Origin: Thalassotalea sp. ND16A
GTDB taxonomy: Bacteria > Pseudomonadota > Gammaproteobacteria > Enterobacterales > Alteromonadaceae
Assembly: GCF_000764205.1 (NCBI RefSeq)
Contig: NZ_JQDZ01000088.1
Span: 1 to 64,000, forward strand
DNA: 64,000 bases
Direction of reading: 5' to 3'
Shown here: in pieces, positions 36,716 to 46,251 of the stretch
How the letters are laid out: each line of letters opens with the position of its first letter
How positions within the stretch are numbered: the stretch's first letter is position 1
Notes under the pieces: generated by a model
Seen by the model: only the letters and a program-made list of their open reading frames with translations
Databases searched by the model: none
Told to the model about the DNA's origin: nothing
Made by a program: the position numbers and the translations under genes

Positions 36716-37168
36716 TTACTCTTCGGCCTCCTTATCTAATAGCAAAGGCCCAACCCCATCATCAGCTAAAATATCTTCAGGATTGTAAATCGGGCAGTTT
36801 TTCATCGATAAACAGCCACAACCTATGCAACCCGTTAACGAATCTCTCAGTTTTTCCAGATAAGCTATTCTCTGGTTAAGTTGTTGTTGCCAGGCTTTTG
36901 ACAGTGTGGCCCAATCCTGTTTATCTGGTGTGCGCTGATTTGGTAACTGCGCAAACACTGCTTTCACTTCTTCTAATGAGATGCCCATTTTTTGCGCCGC
37001 TTTAATTACCGAGATACGCCGTAACACATCGCGTTTGTAGCGCCTTTGATTGCCCTGGTTACGCCAACTTCGAATCAAGCCCTTTTGTTCATAAAAATGC
37101 AAAGCTGAAACGTTCACACCGCAACGTTTTGCAACTATGCCGACACTCAGATTGGCTTCTTCTAGCAT
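36716..37168 (-). CDS. soxR: Redox-sensitive MerR-family activator SoxR
   Basis: 150 residues. A MerR-type winged helix (SVGIVAKRCGVNVSALHFYE) and dimerisation helix are followed by the SoxR [2Fe-2S] motif CIGCGCLSMKNC (C114, C117, C119, C125) and PIYNPED. The cluster senses redox-cycling compounds and superoxide. No soxS is adjacent; instead a matching operator/promoter faces away from soxR at 37218-37248, so the direct target is probably the downstream small ORF and VOC gene, as in non-enteric bacteria where SoxR controls its neighbours. Confidence 0.96.
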   Translation of the reverse strand: MLEEANLSVGIVAKRCGVNVSALHFYEQKGLIRSWRNQGNQRRYKRDVLRRISVIKAAQKMGISLEEVKAVFAQLPNQRTPDKQDWATLSKAWQQQLNQRIAYLEKLRDSLTGCIGCGCLSMKNCPIYNPEDILADDGVGPLLLDKEAEE

Positions 37169-37217
37169 AAGTTTATCTCATTGATTTAAATTATATTCAT
37201 CATAGGCAAAAAAACAC

Positions 37218-37248
37218 TTTACCTCAACCTTACTTGGGGTTTTATGCT
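37218..37248 (+). promoter_or_regulatory. SoxR box within a 19-bp-spacer promoter
   Basis: TTTACC (37218-37223) and TATGCT (37243-37248) are separated by 19 bp, the over-long spacing used by MerR-family activators. The spacer holds CCTCAACCTTACTTGGGG (37222-37239), close to the SoxR consensus CCTCAAGTTAACTTGAGG. It lies 120 bp from the divergent soxR start and reads into the 37-codon ORF. Confidence 0.85.
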
Positions 37249-37287
37249 ATGGCTAACTTAATAGAATTAACCAACAGGAAGATAGCC

Positions 37288-37401
37288 ATGAATACTAATC
37301 AACATAAAATTAGCAAAGAAAATACCGTTGCCCATACCAGCACAAGCTTACTTACCAGCAATTTCTTTCAACTATTTATTCAAACCATGCAAAACAAGTA
37401 A
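37288..37401 (+). CDS. 37-residue small ORF in the SoxR-controlled transcript
   Basis: ATG at 37288 with AGGA 8 nt upstream, stop at 37399-37401. The product starts MNTNQHKISKENTVAHTSTS and ends in a short hydrophobic segment (FFQLFIQ). It is polar and Ser/Thr/Asn-rich at the front, with no signal peptide or known motif. It is the first ORF after the putative SoxR promoter and is 42 nt upstream of the VOC gene. It could be a real microprotein, a leader peptide or chance; the good ribosome site and position argue for translation. Confidence 0.5.
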   Translation: MNTNQHKISKENTVAHTSTSLLTSNFFQLFIQTMQNK

Positions 37402-37443
37402 CCGTTAATTAATCACAAATCATCAAATACTATAGGACAAACT

Positions 37444-37866
37444 ATGTTGCACTTAGAACACTTGAACCTGGTCGTCAAAGACATTCCGGATACGTTAAAA
37501 TTTTATCAGGCAGCCTTTCCCCATTGGCAGGTGCGGGGCGGTGGCGAGGCCGAGTGGTATGGAAAATTAAGAAATTGGCTGCACTTTGGCGATGATTTTC
37601 AATACCTTACTTTTAACGATAACGGCACAGGGGAAAATCGTGACCTTACCGGTCATCAAATTGGTTTAAGCCATTTTGCATTTGTCACCAACAGTATTGA
37701 AGCGGTGATAGCCAGATTGGCAAAAGCTGGCTTTGCTATAGATAAGGATGGAGCTGTGTCACCATATCGCAATAACGTCTATTTTATTGACCCAAGCGGC
37801 TATGAGGTAGAATTTGTTGAGTATTTAAGTGATGTGCCAGAACAACGAAATATCTATGACGATTAG
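37444..37866 (+). CDS. VOC-fold (glyoxalase/bleomycin-resistance type) protein
   Basis: 140 residues with two beta-alpha-beta-beta-beta halves: LEHLNLVVKDIPDTLKFYQ at the start, LSHFAFVTNSIEAVIARLAKAG in the middle and the metal-ligand strand NNVYFIDPSGYEVEFVEY near the end. Candidate metal ligands are H6, H79 region and E123 region. AGGA 6 nt upstream supports the ATG. Substrate unknown. The position behind a SoxR-type promoter suggests a role against redox-active or electrophilic compounds; this is inference from context. Confidence 0.88.
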   Translation: MLHLEHLNLVVKDIPDTLKFYQAAFPHWQVRGGGEAEWYGKLRNWLHFGDDFQYLTFNDNGTGENRDLTGHQIGLSHFAFVTNSIEAVIARLAKAGFAIDKDGAVSPYRNNVYFIDPSGYEVEFVEYLSDVPEQRNIYDD

Positions 37867-37929
37867 CGATAAAACTGATTAATCCTTCATGATTCTGCTT
37901 CTTCATCATAGCTGTGGCGGCAGAATGCC

Positions 37930-37977
37930 GAAAAAATAAAAAGGTAGTAATTAATATAGCGACATTAACTACTACCT
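37930..37977 (-). terminator. Rho-independent terminator of the small barrel protein gene
   Basis: Stem AGGTAGTAGTTAAT/ATTAATTACTACCT (one wobble over 14 bp, loop 8 nt), followed on the minus strand by TTTTTATTTTTT. Confidence 0.88.
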
Positions 37978-38016
37978 GCACTGTTATCGATTGTTAATTA
38001 AAAACGGAATTTCTTA

Positions 38017-38583
38017 TTAGAATCTCGCAGATATAATTAATGACGAGGTAGCAGCTGACAAGTCGGCACTATCACCAGCAAAGTCTTCATAATCACCGAC
38101 ACTGCGTAAACCCAACACGAAATCAAGCGATACCATTTCCCAGTTATACCCGATACCACCGTTGAGTTGAACACCTGAGAAGTCTTCATCCACATCAAAG
38201 CTTGAATACTCTAGGCTTTCACTATACACCCCACCACCGATGTAGGCTTTAAAACCTGGTGACATCAAATTGGTACCATAATAGGCAACAAGATCAAAAC
38301 CTGACACTTCAAGTTTCGATTCATCATCATGCTCAAGTGAATAGTATTCACCTCGAATTGCAACCTTGTCAGAAAAAGCATAAGTCGCCGATAAGCCGAA
38401 ACCGGTGAAATCATCATCACCTTCATCTTCATCGTCAATGACCAGCGCATAAGTGCCAACACCGACATTCCAATGTTTGACATCATTAACCGTTTGTTGA
38501 GTTGTATTGGTATCTGCGGCAACAGCGGTATTGGCCAGCGCCATAGCGGCTAACAGTGCCGAAGTAATGTGACGTTTTTTCAT
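38017..38583 (-). CDS. Small outer-membrane beta-barrel protein
   Basis: 188 residues. A signal peptide (ANTAVAA) is followed by alternating amphipathic strands such as WNVGVGTYALVID, FTGFGLSATYAF, VAIRGEYYSLEHD and VSLDFVLGLRSVG. The last residue is phenylalanine (LIISARF), the usual BAM recognition end. Length and strand pattern suggest an eight-stranded barrel in the OmpA/OprF-N or YfaZ style. The surface loops are Asp/Glu-rich. It carries its own terminator and is not obviously part of the SoxR transcript, which runs on the opposite strand. Confidence 0.82.
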   Translation of the reverse strand: MKKRHITSALLAAMALANTAVAADTNTTQQTVNDVKHWNVGVGTYALVIDDEDEGDDDFTGFGLSATYAFSDKVAIRGEYYSLEHDDESKLEVSGFDLVAYYGTNLMSPGFKAYIGGGVYSESLEYSSFDVDEDFSGVQLNGGIGYNWEMVSLDFVLGLRSVGDYEDFAGDSADLSAATSSLIISARF

Positions 38584-38787
38584 GGTATTCCCTTATAATT
38601 AAAATCTTTTTATATTAATTGGTTACATATAAATAACGGACACGATTATTAGACAGATTTAATGAAATATCAAAACAATTCACCGAGTTCATTTAACATT
38701 TTTGTAACAAACAATAACGGAGAGTTCTTGACCTTCTGCCCTGTTTGTTTCAAGATCTTTTTTCTTATTTTAAAATTCAGAATACTA

Positions 38788-39606
38788 ATGCCAGAGTTAC
38801 CCGAAGTTGAAGTATGCCGACAAGGCATTGAACCACATGTATTAAATCGAACTGTTGCTAACGTTATTGTCCGCAATAGCAAAATGCGCTGGCCCATTAC
38901 CCCGACCATTGATGAAATTTGCGGCGAAAAAATCATGGAAGTGAGCCGCAGAGCAAAATACCTGTTAATAAAAACAGCAAAAGGCACTCTGGTTCTGCAT
39001 TTAGGCATGTCGGGCACCATTAGGGTGATCCCGAAAGATAGCGCGGTAAGTAAGCATGATCATTTTGATTTGGTGTTAAATTCGGGCATGGCATTAAGGT
39101 TGAACGACCCAAGACGTTTCGGCGCAGTATTGTGGTTAACCCAAGATGTCGCTGAGCATCCACTATTGGCAAAGCTTGGTCCAGAGCCTTTATTGAATGA
39201 CACCTTTATTGATGGTTACTTATTTAAAAAATCCCGTAACAAAACCGTCCCGGTTAAAACCTTCATCATGAATAACCATGTGGTGGTGGGTGTCGGTAAT
39301 ATTTATGCCAACGAAGCATTGTTTCAAGCCGGAATTTTACCGACAGCAGTTGCCGGTAAAATCAGCCAAAAACGTTATAACAATCTAACTGACATAATTA
39401 AAAAGGTATTAGCAAAAGCCATTAATCAAGGTGGCACTACGTTAAAAGATTTTACCCAGGCAGATGGCCGCCCTGGCTATTTTGCTCAGTCTTTACAAGT
39501 ATATGGTCGTGGTGGTGAGAAATGTGTAATTTGTGAAAGCGTATTAAAGGAAATTCGCCAATCGGGCCGTGCCAGTGTTTTTTGTCCCCAGTGTCAAAAA
39601 AGCTAA
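38788..39606 (+). CDS. mutM: Formamidopyrimidine-DNA glycosylase MutM
   Basis: 272 residues starting MPELPEVEVCRQGI: the N-terminal proline is the catalytic nucleophile, which fixes the start at 38788 although the frame is open from 38662. Further motifs are the LHLGMSG strand, NDPRRFGA, VGVGNIYANEALF (H2TH) and a C-terminal zinc finger with CVIC and CPQC. It removes 8-oxoguanine and FaPy lesions. It is followed by a terminator and by convergent coaD, the usual neighbour. Confidence 0.97.
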   Translation: MPELPEVEVCRQGIEPHVLNRTVANVIVRNSKMRWPITPTIDEICGEKIMEVSRRAKYLLIKTAKGTLVLHLGMSGTIRVIPKDSAVSKHDHFDLVLNSGMALRLNDPRRFGAVLWLTQDVAEHPLLAKLGPEPLLNDTFIDGYLFKKSRNKTVPVKTFIMNNHVVVGVGNIYANEALFQAGILPTAVAGKISQKRYNNLTDIIKKVLAKAINQGGTTLKDFTQADGRPGYFAQSLQVYGRGGEKCVICESVLKEIRQSGRASVFCPQCQKS

Positions 39607-39632
39607 CGCCAAAGGCAGCGTTAGCTTTTAAT
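39599..39632 (+). terminator. Bidirectional terminator between mutM and coaD
   Basis: AGCTAACGC (39601-39609) and GCGTTAGCT (39618-39626) form a stem with T-runs on both sides. It overlaps the mutM stop codon. Confidence 0.82.
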
Positions 39633-39648
39633 TAAATGCTTAGGTGGC

Positions 39649-40140
<492 letters not shown>

Positions 40141-40332
40141 TCAATGATTTATTGTGTTGGTATTTTAGCCTCGATTAAACACAAAGCAAATAACTAAACG
40201 GGTATTTTTCATTTCTAATTTTCCTGGATGAGTATTATTTAAAGTAATTACTCAAAAAACTTCCTATTTGGTTAATTTTGATAGTATGATGGTCGTATAT
40301 AGATATTCATAATTAATAGAGTTTCGTTGTTA

Positions 40333-41004
40333 ATGAAAACCAGAGATAAAATCATTGTTGCCAGTATTGAACTTTTCAATGAAAAAGGTGAACGCAATAT
40401 TACCACTAACCATATTGCCGCCCACCTTGGGATAAGCCCTGGCAATCTTTATTACCACTTCCGTAATAAAGAAGACATTATCAATGCCATTTATAATGAA
40501 TATGCCGACGATTTAATTACCCAGTTTAAGGGCTTATCGGATACCAAAAACCCATTAGACAGCATTCTGCTCTATATGGATATTGTCTTTCAGTTAATTT
40601 CTAAATTCCGCTTCTTTTATAGCAACTTACCGGTTTTACTCAGTAAAAACCCAGCGTTAAAAAAACGTTACTCAGAAATCCAGCGACAAATCATTAAGAA
40701 AGTCTCAACCATGTTGAAATCTTTAGATGAAGCGGAAATATTGAGCATCAAAGAAGATGAGCTGGATGATTTAACCTGTTTGCTGCGCATCACCACAACA
40801 TTTTGGTTAAGCTACTTACAAACGCAGGTTGGTGAAGATCCAGAAATTGATGATGCCAGTTTGTACGAAGGGCTACTCAAGATTTTTGCCTTACTAAGCC
40901 CCTATGTGACCGATAAATCACGAGCTGATTTTGAAACCGCCAGAAGCCAATATAAACAATTAAAGCAACAAGCACTAGACCAACAGTTAGCGGTAAACCA
41001 ATAA
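40333..41004 (+). CDS. TetR-family transcriptional regulator
   Basis: 223 residues. HTH region TTNHIAAHLGISPGNLYYHF (about 25-44) is followed by a helical ligand-binding domain rich in aromatic and charged residues (FQLISKFRFFYSNLPVLL). The PGNLYYHFRNKEDI version of the recognition helix is common in a subgroup of marine gammaproteobacterial TetR proteins; no ligand can be assigned. The ATG at 40333 has no good ribosome site; an in-frame TTG at 40327 with GAG 6 nt upstream is an alternative start. No divergent partner gene; coaD points away. Confidence 0.87.
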   Translation: MKTRDKIIVASIELFNEKGERNITTNHIAAHLGISPGNLYYHFRNKEDIINAIYNEYADDLITQFKGLSDTKNPLDSILLYMDIVFQLISKFRFFYSNLPVLLSKNPALKKRYSEIQRQIIKKVSTMLKSLDEAEILSIKEDELDDLTCLLRITTTFWLSYLQTQVGEDPEIDDASLYEGLLKIFALLSPYVTDKSRADFETARSQYKQLKQQALDQQLAVNQ

Positions 41005-41022
41005 ACTACTTTCTTTTATGGG

Positions 41023-41067
41023 AATACCAATCTGCATAAGTAGTTGCTCAACTCAGTCCTTATGCAG
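41023..41067. repeat. Short palindromic intergenic repeat (CATAAG family), copy 1
   Basis: AATACCAATCTGCATAAG is followed by TAGTTGCTCAACTCAGT and then CTTATGCAG. CTGCATAAG (41032-41040) and CTTATGCAG (41059-41067) are perfect inverted repeats. The left half matches the element at 46249 (CCAATCTnCATAAG...TCAGT). It overlaps the last codons of the kdkA-like gene. Confidence 0.7.
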
Positions 41068-41808
41068 ACAGCTATTATAGCCCTGCATCAACATCTGCCA
41101 GTTAGTCTCAGAAAATTGAAACGCTGGCAATTTGGCAAGTTCCTTGTTGAACGAACGTAACAACCTGTCCATATTACGCTGTTGCCATGGCCCCGACTTA
41201 GTCATCACCTTGCCCTGATCAAAATCGATTAACCAAACGTTATTATCACTATCGAGCATGATGTTGTGGGCGTTTAAGTCATGATGATAAATATTTTTTT
41301 GATGAAAGCGTTTGATGCACTTACCGATTTCCCGCCAAATATTATCGGATAATGATGATTTCGTTAACAGCCCGACCAAATCTGTAGCACCAGCAATAAG
41401 CTCAATCAGGATATCGGCCTGATAGGTTAAGCCAGTACGAGTCACTTTAAAGGCTACCGGTTTCGGTGCCGGTAATTGCCATTGTTGCAGTTGCTGTAGC
41501 AATAAAAATTCTTTCGCCGCACGAGTATTCATAATGCCGGTGAAGATGTAGCTATCATCAATAAGCTTGCCAACCAGACCTCCACGATAATAATGACGCA
41601 ACACCATGTTCGTCACCGGATGTTGTATGAACCAAGCTGTGCCACGACCCACGGCTTTGCCCAGTATTGCATCTTGTTGTTGCCAATAGCCACTGCTGAA
41701 CATATCGACACAAAAATCAGGCAGTAAATTTTGCTGGTACAGACAGGTAATATTTCCCTCTTTAAAAAGATTAAGTGATGAATGTTTTACAAATCTCGAC
41801 AGGTTCAA
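41053..41808 (-). CDS. kdkA: 3-deoxy-D-manno-octulosonic acid kinase (KdkA family)
   Basis: 251 residues of the lipopolysaccharide kinase fold. Catalytic elements HHDLNAHNIMLD and WLIDFDQGK correspond to the protein-kinase-like HxDxxxxN and DFD motifs, and GRGTAWFIQ, VLRHYYRGG and AAKEFLLLQQL fit KdkA. The enzyme phosphorylates Kdo at O-4 in organisms with a single Kdo. The location between coaD, a GT9 glycosyltransferase and waaA fits an inner-core LPS cluster. The end of the gene is formed by the palindromic repeat at 41023-41067. Confidence 0.9.
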   Translation of the reverse strand: MNLSRFVKHSSLNLFKEGNITCLYQQNLLPDFCVDMFSSGYWQQQDAILGKAVGRGTAWFIQHPVTNMVLRHYYRGGLVGKLIDDSYIFTGIMNTRAAKEFLLLQQLQQWQLPAPKPVAFKVTRTGLTYQADILIELIAGATDLVGLLTKSSLSDNIWREIGKCIKRFHQKNIYHHDLNAHNIMLDSDNNVWLIDFDQGKVMTKSGPWQQRNMDRLLRSFNKELAKLPAFQFSETNWQMLMQGYNSCLHKD

Positions 41809-41982
41809 GATAATAGGCCTTTATGAATAGCAAGTTGATTAAATATCTGCTCATTTTTAATGGTTAAAACGAACAGCGACTGCTTTATAAAATTGTTAGG
41901 TAGAATAACTACTTACTAAATTTTATGCATTGTATTTATCCGTTTTTCCTGATGAAAAAGTAGATCACAAACTTAATCAAAT

Positions 41983-41991
41983 TGGTATAAT
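41983..41991 (+). promoter_or_regulatory. Extended -10 promoter before the GT9 gene
   Basis: TGGTATAAT matches the extended -10 consensus TGnTATAAT. No good -35 lies 17 bp upstream, which is usual for this promoter type. It is 34 nt before the start codon. Confidence 0.5.
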
Positions 41992-42025
41992 ACGTTATTT
42001 TCATGTTTATTGTGGTGAATCCTTT

Positions 42026-43060
42026 ATGCTTGGTCAACTATCTAAGCCAAAATCTCTTTGTATTCTAAGGCTTTCTGCCATTGGTGACGTTTGCCATGCA
42101 GTGGCTATGGTACAACAAATTCAAAAACAATATCCCGAAATAGACATTACCTGGGTGATTGGCAAAGTAGAACACATGCTGTTAAAAGATTTACCGGGTG
42201 TCGAGTTTGTCATTTTTGATAAATCTAACGGTTTACAAGGTTTTAAAGATCTTAGGGCGACAATGAAGGGCCGAAAATTTGACGTACTGTTGCATATGCA
42301 GGTCGCCTTACGTGCCAGCATCGCCAGCTTATGCATTTCGGCCAAAGTGCGAGTTGGCTTTGATAAAAGTCGTGCCAAAGAAGGCCAATGGCTATTCACC
42401 AACCGCCAAATTGCTCCACAAAACGAACCGCATGTATTAGATGGCTTTATGGGCTTTGCCAAAGCGATAGGCGTTGCAACCTCTACACCGAGTTGGTTGA
42501 TGCCATTTGGTGAAAGCGAGCGCAACTGGGAAAAAGAAAATATTCCACAAGATAAGTTTTATGTGGTGATATCAGCTGCGGCCAGTAAAGCGGAACGTAA
42601 CTGGCACCCGCAAGGCTATGCACAAGTGGCCGACTATTTAATCGAGCAAGGATATCAAGTCGTGCTTTGTGGTGGGCCAACTGAGCTTGAACGTAATTTA
42701 GCTGCCGCTATCGAAAATAATGCGAACAGTAAGTTATTAAATCTGGTGGGAGAAACCAATCTAAAACAATTATTAGCAGTGTTAGAGTCTGCCAAGTTGG
42801 TCATTGCGCCAGATACCGGCCCTGCTCACATGGCGGTTACGGTGAATACGCCAGTCATTGGCTTATATGCCCACTCCAATCCCAAACGAACTGGCCCTTA
42901 CCCGTATCAAAATCATGCCGTGAGTGTCTATGAAAAATGCATTAGCGAACAACAAGGCAAGCCATCTAACGAGTTACCTTGGGGAATGCGGGCTAAAGGT
43001 GAATTAATGTCGCACATCACCTTTGATATGGTGAAAGCAAAAATTACCGAAATATTATAG
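42026..43060 (+). CDS. Glycosyltransferase family 9 (heptosyltransferase-like)
   Basis: 344 residues from the ATG at 42026 (GGTGA 9 nt upstream); 32 upstream in-frame codons show no family similarity. GT9 features: LCILRLSAIGDVCHAVAMV at the N-terminus, VGFDKSRAKEG in the middle, and the ADP-sugar site VIAPDTGPAHMAVTVNTPVIGLY. It most resembles heptosyltransferase I-type enzymes adding heptose to Kdo, but the exact acceptor cannot be read from sequence alone. It overlaps the end of convergent waaA by 6 bp. Confidence 0.9.
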   Translation: MLGQLSKPKSLCILRLSAIGDVCHAVAMVQQIQKQYPEIDITWVIGKVEHMLLKDLPGVEFVIFDKSNGLQGFKDLRATMKGRKFDVLLHMQVALRASIASLCISAKVRVGFDKSRAKEGQWLFTNRQIAPQNEPHVLDGFMGFAKAIGVATSTPSWLMPFGESERNWEKENIPQDKFYVVISAAASKAERNWHPQGYAQVADYLIEQGYQVVLCGGPTELERNLAAAIENNANSKLLNLVGETNLKQLLAVLESAKLVIAPDTGPAHMAVTVNTPVIGLYAHSNPKRTGPYPYQNHAVSVYEKCISEQQGKPSNELPWGMRAKGELMSHITFDMVKAKITEIL

Positions 43061-44338
43061 ATTTAAAATATCAGTTAGTGCATCAATACTTCTATCTGTC
43101 GCCCCCTGATTGGCAATGACTACATCATAAGCATTCTTGCCAATTGATGTAGCCAGTTCATAATCTGTCAATAAGCAATGCAATTTGACCGCAAGTTCAC
43201 TGTTCTTTTCTAATTGCACTATGCCGTTAGCATCGATTAGTTTTTGCGTGATCTCTTTAAAATTAGCCATATTTTCCCCCACGACAATGGGTTTTGCAAA
43301 CAACGCTGGTTCGAGCGGATTATGGCCGCCAACATCGGAAAAGCTGCCTGCTACCATACAAACTTCGGCTAACGCATAAACAGCTAATAACTCCCCTAAC
43401 GTATCAATTAGCCAAATATCGGTGTCTTCACTGATCGCCTGTTGGGAACTGCGGGTCACAGCGTTAAACCCTTGCTCTGCACACAGCTTTGTTACACTGC
43501 TAAAGCGTTCAGGATGACGAGGAACCAGTACTAAAAGTAATTCAGGGTTATTGTCTTTTAACTGTTTATAGGCATTAAGCACAGGTAATTCCTCACCTTG
43601 ATGAGTACTACCTAGCACCAGTAATCGTCTCTGCTCAGGCACGAATTGCTGCAGCTCCGAAACTTTCTGTTGCAGTTCATCGGTAACGCCAATATCGTAT
43701 TTTAAATTACCCGAATTACTGACTAAATCAGTGTTAGCGCCGATTTCAATAAAGTGTTCCACATTATCGTTGCTTTGGCACAATATTGCCGAAAACTTAT
43801 TCAATGCCGGAGTAATTATCCAGCTGAGCTTTTTATAGCTATTTAGTGATTTTGCCGATAACCGAGCATTTATCAGCAATAATTTAACATCCGATTTGTA
43901 ACAGCGATGAATCAGTGTTGGCCAAAGTTCGGTTTCCATCAGCACAACCGCTTTTGGCTTTAGCAAACGAAAAAACAAATGCACACAGAAGGAAATATCT
44001 AATGGCAAATAACAGTGTTGAACCTTATCGATGTAAAACTTTTTGACTTGTGCAGATCCGGTTGGCGTAAATGTCGTTACCGTTATCGGTAATTTAGGAT
44101 ACGTGAGTAATAATTTATCGATAAAGGGTTTTGCCGCGATCACTTCACCAACACTGGCAGCATGAACTACTATGCCACCCGGCTGCATATTCGAAGGTAG
44201 CCAGCCAAAGCGCTCACTTAATCGTTGTCGATATTCTTTTTGTGAAAAGGAACGAACAATAAGCACCAGCAATAAAATTGGCACCAAAAGTAGAATCAAC
44301 AATTGGTAGAGGCGTATCGATATTTTCTGTTTAGTCAA
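43055..44338 (-). CDS. waaA: 3-deoxy-D-manno-octulosonic acid transferase WaaA
   Basis: 427 residues. An N-terminal membrane anchor (LLILLLVPILLLVLIV) precedes the glycosyltransferase domains. HAASVGEVIAAKPFI contains the conserved SVGE with catalytic glutamate, followed by TTFTPTGS, ETELWPTLI, VLGSTHQGEE and GSFSDVGGHNPLEPALF. It transfers Kdo to lipid A precursor on the inner membrane. Together with the kdkA-like and GT9 genes it makes up an LPS inner-core cluster. Confidence 0.96.
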   Translation of the reverse strand: MTKQKISIRLYQLLILLLVPILLLVLIVRSFSQKEYRQRLSERFGWLPSNMQPGGIVVHAASVGEVIAAKPFIDKLLLTYPKLPITVTTFTPTGSAQVKKFYIDKVQHCYLPLDISFCVHLFFRLLKPKAVVLMETELWPTLIHRCYKSDVKLLLINARLSAKSLNSYKKLSWIITPALNKFSAILCQSNDNVEHFIEIGANTDLVSNSGNLKYDIGVTDELQQKVSELQQFVPEQRRLLVLGSTHQGEELPVLNAYKQLKDNNPELLLVLVPRHPERFSSVTKLCAEQGFNAVTRSSQQAISEDTDIWLIDTLGELLAVYALAEVCMVAGSFSDVGGHNPLEPALFAKPIVVGENMANFKEITQKLIDANGIVQLEKNSELAVKLHCLLTDYELATSIGKNAYDVVIANQGATDRSIDALTDILNL

Positions 44339-44432
44339 ATTTTATCTTCTTATATAGCTGCATGGTAAACAACGACGATGCTTTGATATTGCTTATGTAA
44401 ATTATAACCATGAGTCGTTACAGAAATAAACA

Positions 44433-44861
44433 TCATCTTTCAAAAATTGCATCCAGAATAATGGACGAGTTGGTTCGCTCAACCCCGTCTAAATTACAAA
44501 TATGATCCAAAATTGCTGACAAGTGTTTGAGCGATTGGATCTGCAGCACAATGAGCAAATCATATTCGCCGCTGATTGAATAGATATGACTTATTTGGTG
44601 TGTTTTTCTTAAGGTGATACAAATCTGTTCTCTTAAGTTTGGTTTTACCTTCAAGGATACATTGATGGTGATTAAATGTTTGCTATAGTTACTTCCCAGC
44701 TCCACCGAGTAGGATTTTATTACGCCATTACTTTCAAGCTTATTGATTCGATTTTGTATGGCGGTTCGAGAAACATTTAACGCTCTTGCGATATCGGAAA
44801 CGCTAGCTCTGGCATTACAGCGAAGAATTGACAGCAACTCTTCGTCTTTTTCACTAATCAT
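44433..44861 (-). CDS. Lrp/AsnC-family transcriptional regulator
   Basis: 142 residues. N-terminal HTH (ELLSILRCNARASVSDIARAL, VSRTAIQNRINKLE) and C-terminal RAM domain (ITINVSLKVKPNLREQICITL, SGEYDLLIVLQ) are complete. The ATG at 44861 is used; a TTG immediately upstream is in frame. It is divergent from kbl-tdh with a 196-bp AT-rich intergenic region, so control of threonine catabolism is a natural inference (E. coli kbl-tdh is Lrp-controlled, though by a distant lrp). Confidence 0.93.
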   Translation of the reverse strand: MISEKDEELLSILRCNARASVSDIARALNVSRTAIQNRINKLESNGVIKSYSVELGSNYSKHLITINVSLKVKPNLREQICITLRKTHQISHIYSISGEYDLLIVLQIQSLKHLSAILDHICNLDGVERTNSSIILDAIFER

Positions 44862-45057
44862 CAATCAATAGCCTCACTAAAAATCAAACCACACCATGTC
44901 AAAATGACGCAAAAGGGTGTCATATCGAAATAATTATAAGACATTTTGTACATCTGTAAACTTTTTTTTATCCATTCTAAGGTGGATAATATGTCTAAAT
45001 CACTTACATTTATAATTACTCTTAAGTTTACCGATAAACGTACTAACCGAGGCTGAT

Positions 45058-46251
45058 ATGTCATCTAATTTTATTAACCATCTGCAACAACAAATAAATC
45101 AAGTAAAAGAAGAAGGCCTTTATAAGGCTGAACGCATTATTACTACCGCTCAACAAGCCGACATAGCGGTTAGCAGTGGCGAAGATGTGATTAACTTTTG
45201 TGCCAATAATTACTTAGGTTTAGCCAATCACCCAGAACTTATCAACGCCGCGAAAGGTGGTTTAGACGACCATGGCTTTGGTATGGCTTCAGTGCGTTTT
45301 ATCTGTGGCACGCAAGACATTCATAAAACGCTTGAAAACAAGTTAAGCAACTTCTTAGGCATGGAAGATACCATTCTGTATTCTTCATGTTTCGATGCCA
45401 ATGCCGGGCTATTTGAAACTATTTTAGGGCCTGAAGATGCCATTATTTCTGATGCGTTAAACCACGCCTCAATTATTGATGGCGTGCGTTTATGCAAAGC
45501 CAAGCGTTTTCGTTACGCCAATAACGATATGGCCGCGTTAGAAGAGCAATTAATTGCCGCCAATGAAGCCGGTGCTCGGTTCAAGTTAATCGCCACCGAT
45601 GGCGTATTCTCAATGGACGGCGTTATTGCCAACCTGAAAGGTGTTTGCGATTTAGCCGATAAATACGATGCCATGGTGATGGTAGATGATTCACATGCCG
45701 TCGGCTTTGTTGGCGAAGAAGGTCGGGGCTCACATGAATACTGTCAAGTGATGGACAGAGTTGACATTATTACCGGCACGTTAGGTAAAGCCATGGGTGG
45801 CGCTTCTGGTGGTTTCACAGCGGCGAGTAAAGAAGTGGTTGAATGGCTACGTCAACGTTCTCGTCCTTACCTTTTCTCTAACTCTCTTGCGCCGGCAATC
45901 GTAACCGCTTCGATTAAAGTCATTGATATGCTGGCCAACGGTGGTCAGTTACGTAAAACCTTAAAAGACAATGCCGCCTATTTTAGAAACAACATGGAAG
46001 CGGCCGGCTTTACTTGTGCCGGTGCTGACCACGCCATTGTGCCAGTAATGCTTGGCGATGCCAAAGTCGCATCGGATATGGCCAATCGTCTGCTGAGCGA
46101 AGGTATCTATGTTATTGGTTTCTCCTTTCCGGTAGTACCCAAAGGCCAGGCGCGTATTCGCACGCAAATTTCGGCGGCACACACCCGTGCGCAGTTAGAC
46201 AAAGCCATTGAAGCCTTTACCCGTATTGGTAAAGAAATGGGGGTTATCTAA
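45058..46251 (+). CDS. kbl: Glycine C-acetyltransferase (2-amino-3-ketobutyrate CoA ligase)
   Basis: 397 residues of the alpha-oxoamine synthase family. [33 protein letters not shown] and the PLP-lysine motif [14 protein letters not shown] are present. It cleaves 2-amino-3-oxobutyrate with CoA to glycine and acetyl-CoA. The ATG follows GAGG by 5 nt. First gene of kbl-tdh; 53 bp containing a palindromic repeat separate it from tdh. Confidence 0.97.
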   Translation: MSSNFINHLQQQINQVKEEGLYKAERIITTAQQADIAVSSGEDVINFCANNYLGLANHPELINAAKGGLDDHGFGMASVRFICGTQDIHKTLENKLSNFLGMEDTILYSSCFDANAGLFETILGPEDAIISDALNHASIIDGVRLCKAKRFRYANNDMAALEEQLIAANEAGARFKLIATDGVFSMDGVIANLKGVCDLADKYDAMVMVDDSHAVGFVGEEGRGSHEYCQVMDRVDIITGTLGKAMGGASGGFTAASKEVVEWLRQRSRPYLFSNSLAPAIVTASIKVIDMLANGGQLRKTLKDNAAYFRNNMEAAGFTCAGADHAIVPVMLGDAKVASDMANRLLSEGIYVIGFSFPVVPKGQARIRTQISAAHTRAQLDKAIEAFTRIGKEMGVI

